Positions 43,733-54,279 of a DNA stretch of 64,000 bases are shown here, piece after piece. The position numbers and the translations under genes are program-made. How positions within the stretch are numbered: position 1 is the stretch's first letter; each line of letters opens with the position of its first letter. The notes under the pieces were generated by a model, which saw only the letters and a program-made list of their open reading frames with translations, searched no databases and had not been told where the DNA came from. The DNA comes from Enterobacterales bacterium CwR94 (GTDB taxonomy: Bacteria > Pseudomonadota > Gammaproteobacteria > Enterobacterales > Enterobacteriaceae): the NCBI GenBank assembly GCA_002837195.1, contig KZ478060.1, forward strand, positions 284,130 to 348,129, written 5' to 3'.

Positions 43733-45037
43733 ATGACAGTTGAGATTGAAGTTAAGTTCATTGCAAATGATCAAGCCGTTCAGGCACTGCCGACAACGTT
43801 GGCGCAGTGGCCACATCAGGCTTTTCCTGCACAATCCCTGACCAACATCTATTTCGAAACCGCGGATAACCAATTACGCCGTTGGGATATGGGTCTGCGC
43901 ATTCGGGGTTGGGACACAGAATTCGAAATGACGCTGAAAACGGCGGGACAGACGGTCGGCGGATTACATCAGCGTGCGGAATACAATGTGCCTTTGCAGC
44001 AGGCGGTGTTGGACATCGCGCAACTCCCGGCTGACGTTTGGCCTGCGGGCACGGATGTGTCGGCGCTGCAGCAGGCGTTAAAACCGCTGTTTAGCACTCA
44101 CTTTGTGCGTACCACGTGGCTGGTGACCTACTTAAACAGTGAGATTGAAGTGGCCTTTGACCACGGTGAAGTGGTTGCCGGTGAACTGACCACGCCGCTC
44201 AATGAAATTGAGCTGGAGCTGAAATCGGGTGAGCGTGACGACCTGCTGGCATTTGCCGCTCAATTGGCCACGCTACCAGGATTACGTCTGGGCAGCCAAA
44301 GTAAAGCGGCACGCGGCTACTGGCTGGCGCAAGGTGCCCCTGAGCGTCAACTTCGCCCCTTCCCGGTGTTAGCGATAGCGCCGAAAAGCAGCGTTGAGCA
44401 AGGGATGCAGGCCGCATTACAACTGGCACTGCAACAGTGGCAGTACCACGAAGAGCTGTGGCTGCAAGGGAATAAACAGGCACGGAAAGGCATTGAAGAC
44501 GCACTGGAAGCGATCCGTCAGGTCTTTACGCTGTGTGGCGCGCTGGTTCCTCGCAAAGCCAACAGCGAACTGCGCCAAAAACTAACGCTATTAGAAGAGC
44601 AACTGGCGAGCGCCGATGTTCAGGCGGAAATCGTTAATACGCCGATCTCTGTTGATGCGCAGTTAGCCCTTACTCACTGGTTGGTCACCGCACACTGGCA
44701 GTCGTTTGTTGATGAGAAAGCAAAAAAGCGTCTGGCGGATTCCTTTAAACGTTTTGCGGATGTCATGTTGGGACGTATTGCGGCCGATCTGCGAGATACG
44801 TTTACGCAAGTCACACTGCTCAGCGCATTTCAGGATAAACAGCTGCGCTTAACACGCCAAATTTTGGCGGCCAAACTGCTGGCCGGTGCCTATGACCAGC
44901 ACGCCGTCGAAGCCTGGCTGACGCAGTGGCAGCAACTGTCGCAGGCGATTACCTACAGCGATTATCGTCTGGCAAAAGAGAGCAGCCAGGCAGCCATCCG
45001 GTTAGCTCCGTTTTGGAAAAGTAGCAGTAGCCAGTAA
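43733..45037 (+). CDS. ygiF: Inorganic triphosphatase (CYTH-CHAD)
   Basis: This 434-residue protein has an N-terminal CYTH domain (1-200) with the hallmark [10 protein letters not shown] and acidic-basic tunnel residues, and a C-terminal CHAD helical domain (about 220-430) that binds polyphosphate. It hydrolyses tripolyphosphate. The gap before it (285 bp from ygiM) has no gene. It is 35 bp before glnE and probably in the same transcript, as in other Enterobacterales. Confidence 0.95.
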   Translation: MTVEIEVKFIANDQAVQALPTTLAQWPHQAFPAQSLTNIYFETADNQLRRWDMGLRIRGWDTEFEMTLKTAGQTVGGLHQRAEYNVPLQQAVLDIAQLPADVWPAGTDVSALQQALKPLFSTHFVRTTWLVTYLNSEIEVAFDHGEVVAGELTTPLNEIELELKSGERDDLLAFAAQLATLPGLRLGSQSKAARGYWLAQGAPERQLRPFPVLAIAPKSSVEQGMQAALQLALQQWQYHEELWLQGNKQARKGIEDALEAIRQVFTLCGALVPRKANSELRQKLTLLEEQLASADVQAEIVNTPISVDAQLALTHWLVTAHWQSFVDEKAKKRLADSFKRFADVMLGRIAADLRDTFTQVTLLSAFQDKQLRLTRQILAAKLLAGAYDQHAVEAWLTQWQQLSQAITYSDYRLAKESSQAAIRLAPFWKSSSSQ

Positions 45038-45072
45038 TTTGTCCTTTAAACCGTGACCCGCAGGGAGTGTGT

Positions 45073-47922
45073 ATGTCGGAAATTCAGCCATTGCCCGTCG
45101 TTATGCAGAGCGATCGCGCGCAGTTAGCCATGCGACTAGGTGAGTCCTCACTAACGGATGAGGCCTATTCAGCGTTGATGTTCAGTGATTTTGTGCAGGA
45201 GAATCTCTGTCAAAATCCGGCGTGGTGGCAGCAGTTGCAGCAACAGCCGCCACAGCCTGATGAGTGGCAACAGTATGCTGACTGGCTGGATTCAACGCTG
45301 GCGAATGTCTATGACGAAGCCGCGTTAATGCGTGAGCTGCGCCTTTTCCGTCGACACATGTTGGTACGCATTGCCTGGATGCAAGCGCTGAACACCAGCC
45401 CGACAGCCCTCTCCCTGCAGCAGTTAAGTACGCTGGCAGAAACCCTGATTGTAGCGGCGCGTGACTGGCTGTATCGCGTCTGTTGTGTGGAGTGGGGAAC
45501 CCCCTGTAACGCGCAAGGCGAAGCGCAACCGCTGCTGATCCTGGGTATGGGAAAACTGGGCGGAGGGGAATTAAATTTCTCCTCTGATATTGACCTGATT
45601 TTTGCCTGGCCGGAAAGCGGCACGACGCAAGGCGGTCGGCGTGAGCTGGACAACGCGCAGTTCTTTACCCGGCTGGGACAACGTCTAATCAAGGTACTGG
45701 ATCAACCCACGGTGGACGGCTTTGTCTATCGTGTGGATATGCGTTTGCGTCCGTTTGGCGACAGTGGGCCACTGGTCATGAGTTTTGCTGCGCTGGAAGA
45801 TTATTACCAGGAGCAGGGACGAGACTGGGAACGCTATGCGATGGTGAAGGCCAAGCTACTGGGCGATGCTGATGATCGCTGGAGCCAGGAGCTGCGCCAG
45901 ATGCTGCGACCCTTTGTGTTTCGTCGCTATATTGATTTCAGCGTTATCCAGTCGCTGCGCAATATGAAAAGCATGATTGCCCGGGAAGTGCGGCGTCGGG
46001 GACTCAAAGACAACATTAAGTTGGGTGCTGGCGGTATCCGTGAAACGGAATTTATCGTGCAGGTATTCCAGCTTATTCGCGGTGGTCGCGAACGTTCGCT
46101 GCAAATGCGCGCCCTGTTGCCCACGCTCGCGGCCATTGGCGAGTTGCACCTGTTACCGCCTGAGCACGTTACCGCGTTGCACGATGCCTACCTCTATCTG
46201 CGCCGGTTGGAAAACCTGCTGCAGAGCATTAACGACGAACAAACGCAGACGCTGCCGGGAGATGATCTTAATCGCGCGCGTCTGGCCTGGGCGATGGGAT
46301 CAACCGATTGGTCAGCATTGCTGCAGGTATTGGAACAGCACATGAATGCCGTTCGCGCGATCTTTAACGACCTGATTGGTGAAGAAGAGACGGAAAACGC
46401 CGAAGAGAAGAGCTGCAGCGCATACGGCCCGCTGTGGCACGATCCGTTGGAGCAGTTGGAGTTAGCGCCCTATGTGCCGCAACTGGATGAGCCTGCCTGT
46501 GAGCAATTGTGGCGTGCGTTACGCGATTTTCGTCAGGATGTTGATAAGCGCACCATCGGCCCGCGTGGACGGCAGGCGCTGGATCAACTGATGCCGCAGT
46601 TGTTGGCCGAAGTGGTTGTCCGTGAGGATGCGCCGGTGACGCTAAAGCGCATTACGCCGCTCTTGCTGGGTGTGGTGACGCGGACGACCTATCTTGAATT
46701 GCTGATGGAGTTTCCCGGCGCACTGAAACATTTGATTCGCTTGTGTGCGGCGTCTCCTAGGGTGGCGACCCAGCTTGCTCGCCATCCTCTGTTGCTGGAT
46801 GAACTGCTTGATCCTGCCACGCTGTATCAGCCCACGGCGACGGATGCCTATCGCGATGAGTTACGCCAATATCTGTTGCGTATCCCGGAAGAGGATGAGG
46901 AGCAGCAGTTGGAAGCCTTGCGTCAGTTCAAACAGGCACAAATGCTGCGTATTGCCGCCGCCGATATTGCCAAAACGCTTCCGGTGATGAAAGTCAGCGA
47001 TCACCTGACCTGGCTGGCGGAAGCCATGATTGAATCTGTGGTGCAGCAGGCCTGGCAGTTGATGGTGCAGCGCTATGGGCGTCCATCGCACCTAGCCGAA
47101 AACGGAGAGCGCGGCTTTGCGGTCATTGGCTACGGCAAGCTGGGTGGCTGGGAGTTAGGCTACAGCTCCGATCTGGATCTGGTGTTCCTGCACGATTGCC
47201 CGATTGATGCCGTGACGTTGGGTGAGCGCAGCATTGATGGTCGCCAATTCTATTTGCGTTTGGCACAGCGCGTTATGCATCTGTTCAGTACGCGCACGTC
47301 ATCCGGCATTTTATATGAGGTCGATGCCCGTCTGCGTCCGTCCGGTGCCGCAGGCATGCTGGTCAGTACGTTTGAAGCCTTTGAAGACTACCAACGTCAT
47401 GAAGCCTGGACCTGGGAACATCAGGCGTTGGTGCGTGCGCGTATCGTGTATGGCGAAGCGGCGCTCAGTGAGAAATTTGATGTGATCCGTCGCGCCATTT
47501 TGTGTCTGCCGCGTGAAGCCCTGGCGCTGCAGACCGAAGTGCGTGAAATGCGTGAAAAGATGCGCGGGCATTTGTCGAACAAGCACAAGGGACGCTGGGA
47601 CATCAAAGCGGATGAGGGCGGTATCACGGATATCGAATTTATTACGCAGTACCTGGTGCTCCGTTACGCTCATCAGCAGCCGGGTTTAACGCGCTGGTCA
47701 GATAATGTGCGAATCCTGGAACTGATGGCGCGTTTTGATAAATTGCCCGAGCAGGAGGCGCACGCCTTGACGCAATCCTATGTCACGCTGCGCGATGCCT
47801 TACACCATTTAGCACTGCAAGAGCACCCTGGCCACGTTGAGCCAGAGGCTTTTCAGCAGCAACGGCAGCAGGTGAACGCCAGCTGGCAGCGCCTGTTGGT
47901 GGACGTACCGGCCGCACAGTGA
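45073..47922 (+). CDS. glnE: Bifunctional glutamine synthetase adenylyltransferase/deadenylase
   Basis: This 949-residue enzyme adenylylates and deadenylylates glutamine synthetase in response to PII and glutamine. Both nucleotidyltransferase domains show the GxGKxGxxE and DxD pattern: [20 protein letters not shown] in the N-terminal deadenylase half and [20 protein letters not shown] in the C-terminal adenylylase half, joined by helical regions. The ATG at 45073 follows CAGGGAG; a GTG two codons upstream is less likely. hldE follows after 75 bp. Confidence 0.98.
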   Translation: MSEIQPLPVVMQSDRAQLAMRLGESSLTDEAYSALMFSDFVQENLCQNPAWWQQLQQQPPQPDEWQQYADWLDSTLANVYDEAALMRELRLFRRHMLVRIAWMQALNTSPTALSLQQLSTLAETLIVAARDWLYRVCCVEWGTPCNAQGEAQPLLILGMGKLGGGELNFSSDIDLIFAWPESGTTQGGRRELDNAQFFTRLGQRLIKVLDQPTVDGFVYRVDMRLRPFGDSGPLVMSFAALEDYYQEQGRDWERYAMVKAKLLGDADDRWSQELRQMLRPFVFRRYIDFSVIQSLRNMKSMIAREVRRRGLKDNIKLGAGGIRETEFIVQVFQLIRGGRERSLQMRALLPTLAAIGELHLLPPEHVTALHDAYLYLRRLENLLQSINDEQTQTLPGDDLNRARLAWAMGSTDWSALLQVLEQHMNAVRAIFNDLIGEEETENAEEKSCSAYGPLWHDPLEQLELAPYVPQLDEPACEQLWRALRDFRQDVDKRTIGPRGRQALDQLMPQLLAEVVVREDAPVTLKRITPLLLGVVTRTTYLELLMEFPGALKHLIRLCAASPRVATQLARHPLLLDELLDPATLYQPTATDAYRDELRQYLLRIPEEDEEQQLEALRQFKQAQMLRIAAADIAKTLPVMKVSDHLTWLAEAMIESVVQQAWQLMVQRYGRPSHLAENGERGFAVIGYGKLGGWELGYSSDLDLVFLHDCPIDAVTLGERSIDGRQFYLRLAQRVMHLFSTRTSSGILYEVDARLRPSGAAGMLVSTFEAFEDYQRHEAWTWEHQALVRARIVYGEAALSEKFDVIRRAILCLPREALALQTEVREMREKMRGHLSNKHKGRWDIKADEGGITDIEFITQYLVLRYAHQQPGLTRWSDNVRILELMARFDKLPEQEAHALTQSYVTLRDALHHLALQEHPGHVEPEAFQQQRQQVNASWQRLLVDVPAAQ

Positions 47923-47997
47923 TGCCCACAGGAGCAACTGACACTTCTGTGCTATTATCCGCGCAACGAAATATGACAGCAGTCTGGAGTAACTGGA

Positions 47998-49422
47998 ATG
48001 AAGGTAACACTGCCTAATTTTAACCGTGCAGGTGTTCTGGTGGTTGGCGATATCATGTTGGATCGCTACTGGTATGGCCCTACCGGACGTATTTCCCCGG
48101 AAGCCCCGGTGCCCGTGGTGAAAGTAGAGACCATTGAAGAGCGTCCAGGCGGCGCGGCCAACGTTGCGATGAACATCGCTTCTCTTGGCGCACAGTCGCG
48201 TTTGGTCGGATTAACCGGCATTGATGATGCGGCGAAAGCACTGAGCACGGCGCTGGAAAAGGTCAATGTGCAGTGTGATTTCGTTTCCGTTCCTACCCAT
48301 CCCACCATCACGAAATTGCGCGTGATTTCACGCAACCAGCAACTGATCCGCCTCGATTTTGAGGAAGGGTTTGAGGGCGTAAATTTTGCGCCAATGAACG
48401 AACGCGTTGAGCAGTCGCTGAGCAAGGTCGGTGCAGTGGTGCTGTCAGATTATGCCAAAGGGGCGCTGGAGCAGGTGGAATCACTGATTGCGCTGGCACG
48501 TAAAGCCGGGGTGCCCGTGTTGGTCGATCCCAAAGGCACCCAGTTTGAACGCTACCGCGGGGCGACGCTGCTTACGCCGAATCTCTCTGAGTTTGAAGCG
48601 GTGGTCGGCAAATGCAAAACCAACGAGGAGCTGGTGGAGCGCGGCATGAAAGTGATCGCGGATTACGATCTGACGGCGCTGCTGGTGACGCGTTCTGAGC
48701 AAGGCATGAGCCTGTTGCAGCCGGGCAAACCGCCTCTGCATTTGCCTACTCAGGCGCAGGAAGTGTACGACGTGACCGGTGCGGGCGATACGGTGATTGG
48801 TACGCTGGGCGCTGCACTGGCATCGGGCACCTCGATGGAAGAGGCCTGCTTCCTGGCCAATGCTGCCGCAGGTGTGGTTGTCGGTAAATTGGGTACCTCA
48901 ACCGTGTCGATTGTTGAGCTGGAAAACGCCATTCATGCGCGTCCCGATACCGGTTTTGGCGTGATGAACGTGGCGCAATTAAAACTGGCTGTCGCTCAGG
49001 CGCGTCAGCGCGGCGAAAAAGTGGTCATGACCAACGGTTGCTTTGACATTTTGCATGCGGGCCACGTCTCTTATCTGGCGAATGCCCGTAAGCTGGGCGA
49101 CCGCCTGATTGTCGCGGTAAACAGCGATGCGTCCACCAAACGCTTAAAAGGCGAAACGCGTCCTATCAACCCACTGGAGCAGCGCATGATCGTACTGGGC
49201 GCTCTGGAATCGGTCGACTGGGTGGTGGATTTTGAGGATGACACGCCGCAGGCGCTGATTGCTGAAATTTTGCCTGATTTGCTGGTGAAAGGCGGCGATT
49301 ACAAGGCTGAGGATATCGCGGGAAGCCAGGAAGTGTGGGCCAACGGCGGGGAAGTGCTGGTGCTAAACTTTGAAGACGGTATCTCAACCACCAATATCGT
49401 GAGTAAGATCCGCGCCAAGTAA
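47998..49422 (+). CDS. hldE: Bifunctional heptose-7-phosphate kinase/heptose-1-phosphate adenylyltransferase
   Basis: This 474-residue protein makes ADP-heptose for the LPS inner core. The N-terminal ribokinase-like kinase (about 1-318) has [14 protein letters not shown] and the anion-hole motif [15 protein letters not shown]; the C-terminal cytidylyltransferase-like domain (about 344-474) has [20 protein letters not shown]. The length and domain order match E. coli HldE. Its end is convergent with ubiK, with a hairpin between them. Confidence 0.98.
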   Translation: MKVTLPNFNRAGVLVVGDIMLDRYWYGPTGRISPEAPVPVVKVETIEERPGGAANVAMNIASLGAQSRLVGLTGIDDAAKALSTALEKVNVQCDFVSVPTHPTITKLRVISRNQQLIRLDFEEGFEGVNFAPMNERVEQSLSKVGAVVLSDYAKGALEQVESLIALARKAGVPVLVDPKGTQFERYRGATLLTPNLSEFEAVVGKCKTNEELVERGMKVIADYDLTALLVTRSEQGMSLLQPGKPPLHLPTQAQEVYDVTGAGDTVIGTLGAALASGTSMEEACFLANAAAGVVVGKLGTSTVSIVELENAIHARPDTGFGVMNVAQLKLAVAQARQRGEKVVMTNGCFDILHAGHVSYLANARKLGDRLIVAVNSDASTKRLKGETRPINPLEQRMIVLGALESVDWVVDFEDDTPQALIAEILPDLLVKGGDYKAEDIAGSQEVWANGGEVLVLNFEDGISTTNIVSKIRAK

Positions 49423-49428
49423 GGCTAA

Positions 49429-49455
49429 CGCCTTCTCTCATCAAGAGGGAAGGCG
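49429..49455. terminator. Hairpin between convergent hldE and ubiK
   Basis: CGCCTTCTCTC and GAGGGAAGGCG pair over 11 bp with one wobble around ATCAA. There is no real T-run on the plus strand, so termination efficiency is uncertain; it may protect 3' ends. Confidence 0.5.
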
Positions 49456-49466
49456 CTATTGCAGAT

Positions 49467-49745
49467 TTATTCTGGCGCGTTAACGGCCGGTTCTTGCGCC
49501 GCGGTATTTTTGGCTTCCAGTGCGGCTAAACGCTGTTCCAGCGCAGCCAGTTTCTCACGCGTACGCAGCAGAACCTGGGTCTGCACATCAAACTCTTCAC
49601 GATTGACCAAATCCAGACGGGTTAACTGCGATTGCAGTACCTGACGAATCTTCTTTTCTACATCATCACCGAATTCGCGGATGCCTTTAGGCATGGATTC
49701 GTGAACCTGACGAGCGAGTTGTTCGATTTTTTTCGGGTCAATCAT
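49467..49745 (-). CDS. ubiK: Ubiquinone biosynthesis accessory factor UbiK
   Basis: This 92-residue protein helps aerobic ubiquinone synthesis with the UbiJ lipid-binding factor and also stimulates membrane fusion in related species. It is mostly helical: [20 protein letters not shown], then a C-terminal coiled coil ([19 protein letters not shown]). The ATG at 49745 is the E. coli-like start; the longer frame to 49835 is not conserved-looking. Confidence 0.95.
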   Translation of the reverse strand: MIDPKKIEQLARQVHESMPKGIREFGDDVEKKIRQVLQSQLTRLDLVNREEFDVQTQVLLRTREKLAALEQRLAALEAKNTAAQEPAVNAPE

Positions 49746-49938
49746 GATGGCGTCCTTAATACAGATTATGCCGCTAAGTGTAATGCCATATCGGGCCAGG
49801 GGAAACCGTAAATCATCCACGCGGGTGCTTTTCATCCTTTGACGACCAGGCGATACGTGCGCTTAACCGTTAGCGAGAATGCTTAGTCATTATTGTACAT
49901 TGCTCCACCATTCCAATGGCGTTATAGTTATCGCGCTT

Positions 49939-50106
49939 ATTCTCAGGGCGGGGCGAAACTCCCCACCGGCGGTAAATCAGCAGCATGCTGAAAGCCCGCG
50001 AGCGCTTTTGTTCACGCAAAAGGTCAGCAGATCCGGTGTAATTCCGGGGCCGACGGTTACAGTCCGGATGGGAGAGGGTAACGTTTCAAGACGAGGCACT
50101 GCCTCG
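49939..50106 (+). promoter_or_regulatory. FMN riboswitch in the ribB leader
   Basis: The RFN aptamer is recognised from TCTCAGGGCGGGGCGAAACT, CCCCACCGGCGGTAAAT, AAAGCCCGCGAGCG, GGTCAGCAGATCCGGTG, ATTCCGGGGCCGACGGTTA and AGTCCGGATGGGAGAGGGTAA, ending near 50081. It is followed by a CGAGGC/GCCTCG hairpin at 50092-50106, part of the expression platform. FMN binding reduces ribB expression; the leader transcript corresponds to the E. coli SroG RNA region. Confidence 0.95.
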
Positions 50107-50191
50107 CCGCGCCGTTATTATTTTGTCTATACCGACACTCCTAAGCACGCCCTGGTTCTGGTAACCACAATTTAACCAAGGTTTTATTACC

Positions 50192-50848
50192 ATGAATCAG
50201 TCGCTACTTTCTGAATTTGGCACGCCGTTTGAGCGTGTAGAGCTTGCCCTTACTGCACTGCGCGAAAACCGCGGTGTCATGGTTCTTGACGACGAGAGCC
50301 GTGAAAACGAAGGGGATATGATTTTCGCCGCCGAAACCATGACGGTTGAGCAGATGGCGCTTACCATCCGTTACGGCAGTGGCATTGTGTGTCTGTGTAT
50401 CACCGAAGCGCGCCGCCAGCAGCTTGATTTACCGATGATGGTAGAGCATAACTCCAGCGCCTATGGCACGGGTTTTACCGTTACCATTGAGGCCGCAGAG
50501 GGCGTGTCGACTGGTGTATCAGCGGCCGATCGTGTGACAACAATCCGTGCAGCGATTGCTGACAATGCCAAACCCGCAGATTTACATCGCCCAGGCCACG
50601 TGTTCCCCCTGCGCGCGCGCGAAGGCGGTGTCTTGACGCGTGGCGGCCATACGGAGGCCACCATTGATTTGGTGACGCTGGCCGGTTTTAAATCCGCAGG
50701 CGTGCTGTGTGAACTGACCAATGATGATGGTTCAATGGCCCGCGCGCCTGAGTGTGTCGCTTTTGCGAAGCAACACAATATGGCGGTGGTGACCATTGAG
50801 GATTTGGTGGCGTATCGCCATGAGCATGATGCGCGCCAGGCAAGCTGA
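50192..50848 (+). CDS. ribB: 3,4-dihydroxy-2-butanone-4-phosphate synthase
   Basis: This 218-residue enzyme converts ribulose-5-phosphate to dihydroxybutanone phosphate and formate for riboflavin synthesis. Motifs: [20 protein letters not shown] with metal-binding Glu, [33 protein letters not shown] with catalytic residues and HTEATIDLV. Length and placement after the FMN riboswitch match E. coli. A strong terminator follows. Confidence 0.98.
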   Translation: MNQSLLSEFGTPFERVELALTALRENRGVMVLDDESRENEGDMIFAAETMTVEQMALTIRYGSGIVCLCITEARRQQLDLPMMVEHNSSAYGTGFTVTIEAAEGVSTGVSAADRVTTIRAAIADNAKPADLHRPGHVFPLRAREGGVLTRGGHTEATIDLVTLAGFKSAGVLCELTNDDGSMARAPECVAFAKQHNMAVVTIEDLVAYRHEHDARQAS

Positions 50849-50861
50849 GCGTAACAGGCAG

Positions 50862-50896
50862 AAAAAAGCCGGTTCTGATGAACCGGCTTTTTTTTT
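50862..50896 (+). terminator. Rho-independent terminator of ribB
   Basis: AAAAAAGCCGGTT, CTGATG, AACCGGCTTTTTT form a 13-bp stem and end in about nine T residues. The T-run overlaps the stop codon (50895-50897) of the convergent SleB-like hydrolase gene. Confidence 0.93.
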
Positions 50897-51284
50897 ATCC
50901 CTGGGAGGTTGAATAAAACACGTGGTTACCAATAACCAGTGTTTGCTGAAATGCGCCACGCCAATAGGGTTTTACGCGTTTACTGTGATAGTAAGTCGCC
51001 CCTTGGGTAACATCCTTTAATTCCCCTGCAACGATGCGATTTGCAAGCAATTTGGCTCGCATCCAGCTCGCATCCTTGTCAGAAGGGATGGTGTGTGCAT
51101 CTCTTTTTAGATGTGTCCATGAAAACTGTCCTGGTGCGTAAACAACGGAGCAGACATCTTTTATATCCCAATTGGCGCGGTTCATGGTCACCGTACCGAC
51201 TGCGATTTGCCCTTTCTCGGGCTCTCCACGCGATTCATGGTAGATATTCAACGCCAGGCAAAGAATAGCGCCTTGTACTATCAT
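50895..51284 (-). CDS. SleB/CwlJ-type cell wall hydrolase domain protein
   Basis: This 129-residue protein is a single Hydrolase_2 (SleB-like) domain: LALNIYHESRGEPEKGQIAV with the catalytic Glu, AVGTVTMNRAN, CSVVYAPGQFSWT and the C-terminal ATYYHSKRVKPYW. I start at the ATG at 51284 with GGAGAGTCG before it; an extension to 51383 does not add a signal peptide. No secretion signal is visible, as for many phage-type lysis enzymes. It sits between ribB and ygiD, where E. coli lacks it, and resembles proteins of phage origin. Confidence 0.8.
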   Translation of the reverse strand: MIVQGAILCLALNIYHESRGEPEKGQIAVGTVTMNRANWDIKDVCSVVYAPGQFSWTHLKRDAHTIPSDKDASWMRAKLLANRIVAGELKDVTQGATYYHSKRVKPYWRGAFQQTLVIGNHVFYSTSQG

Positions 51285-51474
51285 CGACTCTCCGTAACGT
51301 CTGAAAACGTCACGTAGTGTAACTAAACCACGAGTGATGACTAGTGGGACTGCTCTTAAATTGCACAGGGCTGCCAGCATCAAAAAATTTGATGATCACC
51401 GTCATGCTTATCTGAGTTCTTCTTGCCAGTAAAAGGCGTATCGTACTTCTAACCTTCAATATTACTGGGGAAGT

Positions 51475-52266
51475 ATGATGAAATCGTCTTTGATGCCTGC
51501 GCTGTTTTTGGGCCATGGCAGCCCGATGAACGTGCTGGAAGAGAATACCTATACCGAGACGTGGCGCAGGCTGGGCAAGGCGTTGCCGCGACCTAAGGCC
51601 ATTATTGCGGTGTCAGCGCACTGGTATACGCGCGGTACCGCAGTGACGGCGATGGCGCAGCCTCGCACAATTCACGATTTCGGAAATTTCCCGCAAGCGC
51701 TTTTTGATACCCATTACCGTGCACCGGGTTCACCCGAACTGGCGGCACAGATTGCCGACGTTCTGGCACCGGTCACCGTTGTGCAAGATCAGGAGTGGGG
51801 ATTTGATCACGGCGCCTGGGGCGTATTAATCAAAATGTACCCGGATGCCGATATTCCGGTGGTGCAACTCAGCGTTGATGGCACCCAACCGCCTTTGTTC
51901 CATTATCAGCTTGGGCAAAAACTGGCGGCGTTGCGTGAACAAGGCATTATGATTGTCGCCAGCGGTAACGTAGTGCACAACCTGCGTCTGGTTCGCTGGC
52001 AAGGGGAAGCCGACCCCTATCCCTGGGCGACCGCGTTTAATGACACCGTGAAGGCGAATCTGGACTGGCAGGGCCCGGCAGAGCAGCATCCGCTGGTCAA
52101 CTTTATGCAGCATGAAGGGGCCGCAGAATCCAACCCGACAGCCGAGCACTACTTGCCACTGTTATATGTGCTGGGCGCGCGCGTGGGTGATGAACCTGTG
52201 ACGGTGCCCGTTGACGGTATCGTGATGGGATCGTTGAGTATGTTGTCAGTACAGGTTGGCGCATAA
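51475..52266 (+). CDS. ygiD: 4,5-DOPA-type extradiol dioxygenase (LigB family)
   Basis: This 263-residue enzyme has the LigB fold with metal His residues in PALFLGHGSPMNVL and VSAHWYTRGTAV, and FDHGAWGVL and VASGNVVHNLRL further on. It is a close relative of E. coli YgiD, which cleaves DOPA in vitro. ATG codons at 51475 and 51478 are both possible. It is in the conserved place near ribB and convergent with ygiC. Confidence 0.95.
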   Translation: MMKSSLMPALFLGHGSPMNVLEENTYTETWRRLGKALPRPKAIIAVSAHWYTRGTAVTAMAQPRTIHDFGNFPQALFDTHYRAPGSPELAAQIADVLAPVTVVQDQEWGFDHGAWGVLIKMYPDADIPVVQLSVDGTQPPLFHYQLGQKLAALREQGIMIVASGNVVHNLRLVRWQGEADPYPWATAFNDTVKANLDWQGPAEQHPLVNFMQHEGAAESNPTAEHYLPLLYVLGARVGDEPVTVPVDGIVMGSLSMLSVQVGA

Positions 52267-52267
52267 A

Positions 52268-52294
52268 AACGGGGCTGCGTAGGGCAGCCCCGTT
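52268..52294. terminator. Bidirectional terminator between ygiD and ygiC
   Basis: AACGGGGCTGC and GCAGCCCCGTT form a perfect 11-bp stem with a five-base loop; ATTGTT follows on the plus side and TTTATG on the minus side. It lies directly after the ygiD stop and five bases after the ygiC stop. Confidence 0.8.
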
Positions 52295-52298
52295 ATTG

Positions 52299-53456
52299 TT
52301 ACTGGAAGGAGTGTGGGTAAAAACGTGAAAGATCTTGCGTGATTAACTCACGATCTTCACGAATACCGATGCCAGCGGGTTGATCGTTGATCAACCAACT
52401 GCCTATCAGCGTATAGCTATCGCCAAATTTCGGCAGGGGATGGAACTGTTGAACAATCATCCCTTCTTCGCCGTACGGGCCATCCACGCGGGCAATTTCC
52501 TTGCCGTTGTCGACAATGCGGATGTTGGCACCTTCGCGAGAAAACAGCGGTTTCACCACATATTTCTCCATCGGCGGAACGTCATCTTCGGCAAAGTAGG
52601 CAGGCAGCAGGTTCGGGTGATTGGGGAACATTTCCCACAGCAGGGGCAACAGCGCTTTATTGGAAATAATGCTTTTCCACGCGGGCTCTAACCAACGTAC
52701 GCCAGCATCTTCCAGCTTGGTGGAGAACATCTCGCGCAGCATGAATTCCCACGGATACAGCTTAAACAGGTTACCAATGACTTGATCATGCACATCGGTA
52801 AACTGGCCTTTTTCACCGAGACCAATTTCGTCCATGTACAGAAATTCGCTGGGCATACCGGCTTCGGTGGCGCAATCCTGCAGATACTGAACGGTGCCAC
52901 GATCTTCATCGCTATCACGGCAGCAGGCGAAGTGGATCCAGCTAAAACCGTGTTGCTGATGCAGCTCCGCAAAGCGCTCGATGATCTTTTCCTGCAGGCT
53001 GTTGAACTGATCGCTGCCTTCCGGCAGATTGCCCGCATTGAGTTGATCTTCCAGCCAGATCCATTGGAAAAAGGCCGCTTCATACAACGATGTGGGAGTG
53101 TCAGCGTTATTTTCTAACAGTTTGATCTCCCCTTCACCGTCCCAGGCAAGATCAAGGCGAGAATACAGCGACGGCTGACGTGTTTTCCAGGCGTTGCGCA
53201 CGAATTCCCACGTGTGATTGGGGATGCAAAATTTGGTCATCAGCGCATCGCTGTTGACCACTTTTTCCACCACCTGCAAGCACATCTGGTGCAGCTCTGC
53301 GGTGACCTCTTCCAGCTTTTCAATTTGCGCTTCAGTGAACTGATAATACGCATCTTCACACCAGTAAGGTTCGCCATACAGCGTGTGAAATTGAAAGCCA
53401 TACTCAGTGGCTTTTTCGCGCCAGTCTGGACGTTCGGTAATAGCAATACGCTTCAT
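52299..53456 (-). CDS. ygiC: Glutathionylspermidine synthase-like ATP-grasp protein
   Basis: This 385-residue protein is a YgiC-type ATP-grasp ligase related to the synthetase domain of glutathionylspermidine synthetase. It has [20 protein letters not shown], a glycine-poor nucleotide part around [19 protein letters not shown] and the end [20 protein letters not shown]. It starts nine bases after ygiB, in the conserved ygiB-ygiC operon beside tolC. Its peptide substrate is unknown. Confidence 0.95.
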   Translation of the reverse strand: MKRIAITERPDWREKATEYGFQFHTLYGEPYWCEDAYYQFTEAQIEKLEEVTAELHQMCLQVVEKVVNSDALMTKFCIPNHTWEFVRNAWKTRQPSLYSRLDLAWDGEGEIKLLENNADTPTSLYEAAFFQWIWLEDQLNAGNLPEGSDQFNSLQEKIIERFAELHQQHGFSWIHFACCRDSDEDRGTVQYLQDCATEAGMPSEFLYMDEIGLGEKGQFTDVHDQVIGNLFKLYPWEFMLREMFSTKLEDAGVRWLEPAWKSIISNKALLPLLWEMFPNHPNLLPAYFAEDDVPPMEKYVVKPLFSREGANIRIVDNGKEIARVDGPYGEEGMIVQQFHPLPKFGDSYTLIGSWLINDQPAGIGIREDRELITQDLSRFYPHSFQ

Positions 53457-53465
53457 AGCAGGCGA

Positions 53466-54137
53466 TTAGCCCCCCATGGAACGGCTGGAAGTACCGGTTG
53501 CGGCACTGCGTTGCATGGCTGATTGTTTAGCAACGGATTCACCAAAACCACCGCGTGTGACGGTGCTGGTAGTGGCTGGTTTTGGCGCCAGAGCTGTTTT
53601 CGGTACGCTCACGGAACGGCCACCCGCGGTAGCAGGGCCATAGTTACGGCCTGTGGCATCCACGAACTTGCCATTCGCCGGGCTGGCCGGGTTTTTCGAG
53701 CTAAACAGTGGCTGTTGCTGATAGCCACCGCCGCTCATCATGCGGCCCATCATGTAGCCCGCCATCAGTGGCATCCAGAAACTGCCGCCGCCGCTGTTAG
53801 CTTCCGCGTTGGTGGTCGTCCCTACACCGGCTTGTGCTGGGGTTTGCTGACACTGATTTTCACCAAACTCGGCCACGCACTCCTCGCGGGAGGCGTATTT
53901 GGGCGCGGTTTTTTCGGCTTCTTTCAGGGCGTTGTTATAGGACGCGGTACACTGCTCGCTTTGGCCTGTGGCACGGCTGCAGTCATCGGCATTTTGGTAA
54001 AGGGAGACGGTTTCGTCTGCCTGCTCACAGCCCGCCAACATAAAGACGGCGCTGATGGCCAGTGCAACTGGCGTTAAATGACGCGCGCTCCAGCTTTTGC
54101 GAAAAGCGGCGTGATGAATGTTTTTTGTCCGTTTCAT
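53466..54137 (-). CDS. ygiB: YgiB/DUF1190 lipoprotein
   Basis: This 223-residue protein has a lipoprotein signal peptide with lipobox near residue 36 (VFMLAGCEQ), then paired Cys residues ([18 protein letters not shown] and [13 protein letters not shown]), a glycine-rich hydrophobic stretch ([20 protein letters not shown]) and a low-complexity Ser/Thr/Ala tail. It belongs to DUF1190. It is upstream of ygiC in the conserved tolC neighbourhood; its function is unknown. Confidence 0.93.
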   Translation of the reverse strand: MKRTKNIHHAAFRKSWSARHLTPVALAISAVFMLAGCEQADETVSLYQNADDCSRATGQSEQCTASYNNALKEAEKTAPKYASREECVAEFGENQCQQTPAQAGVGTTTNAEANSGGGSFWMPLMAGYMMGRMMSGGGYQQQPLFSSKNPASPANGKFVDATGRNYGPATAGGRSVSVPKTALAPKPATTSTVTRGGFGESVAKQSAMQRSAATGTSSRSMGG

Positions 54138-54252
54138 CGTTATCTTCCTGTGCCCAAAGGTAGCGCACAGAATAGGCGATTCAGCCGGGAAAATGAAGCG
54201 CGACAGGGCGTCTCGCTGGGGATCTTTACGTTGCTATACAGAGGATTGTGAA

Positions 54253-54274
54253 AGGGGCGACGACCGCCGCCCCT
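54253..54274 (-). terminator. GC-rich hairpin after tolC
   Basis: AGGGGCG and CGCCCCT pair over 7 bp around an eight-base loop, six bases after the tolC stop, followed on the minus strand by TTTCACAA. The T-run is short, so it may be a weak terminator. Confidence 0.55.
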
Positions 54275-54279
54275 GAGCC

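Noticed and set aside
49879-50175. Open frame running through the ribB leader
   Set aside because: It crosses the FMN riboswitch, whose conserved RNA elements explain the sequence fully.
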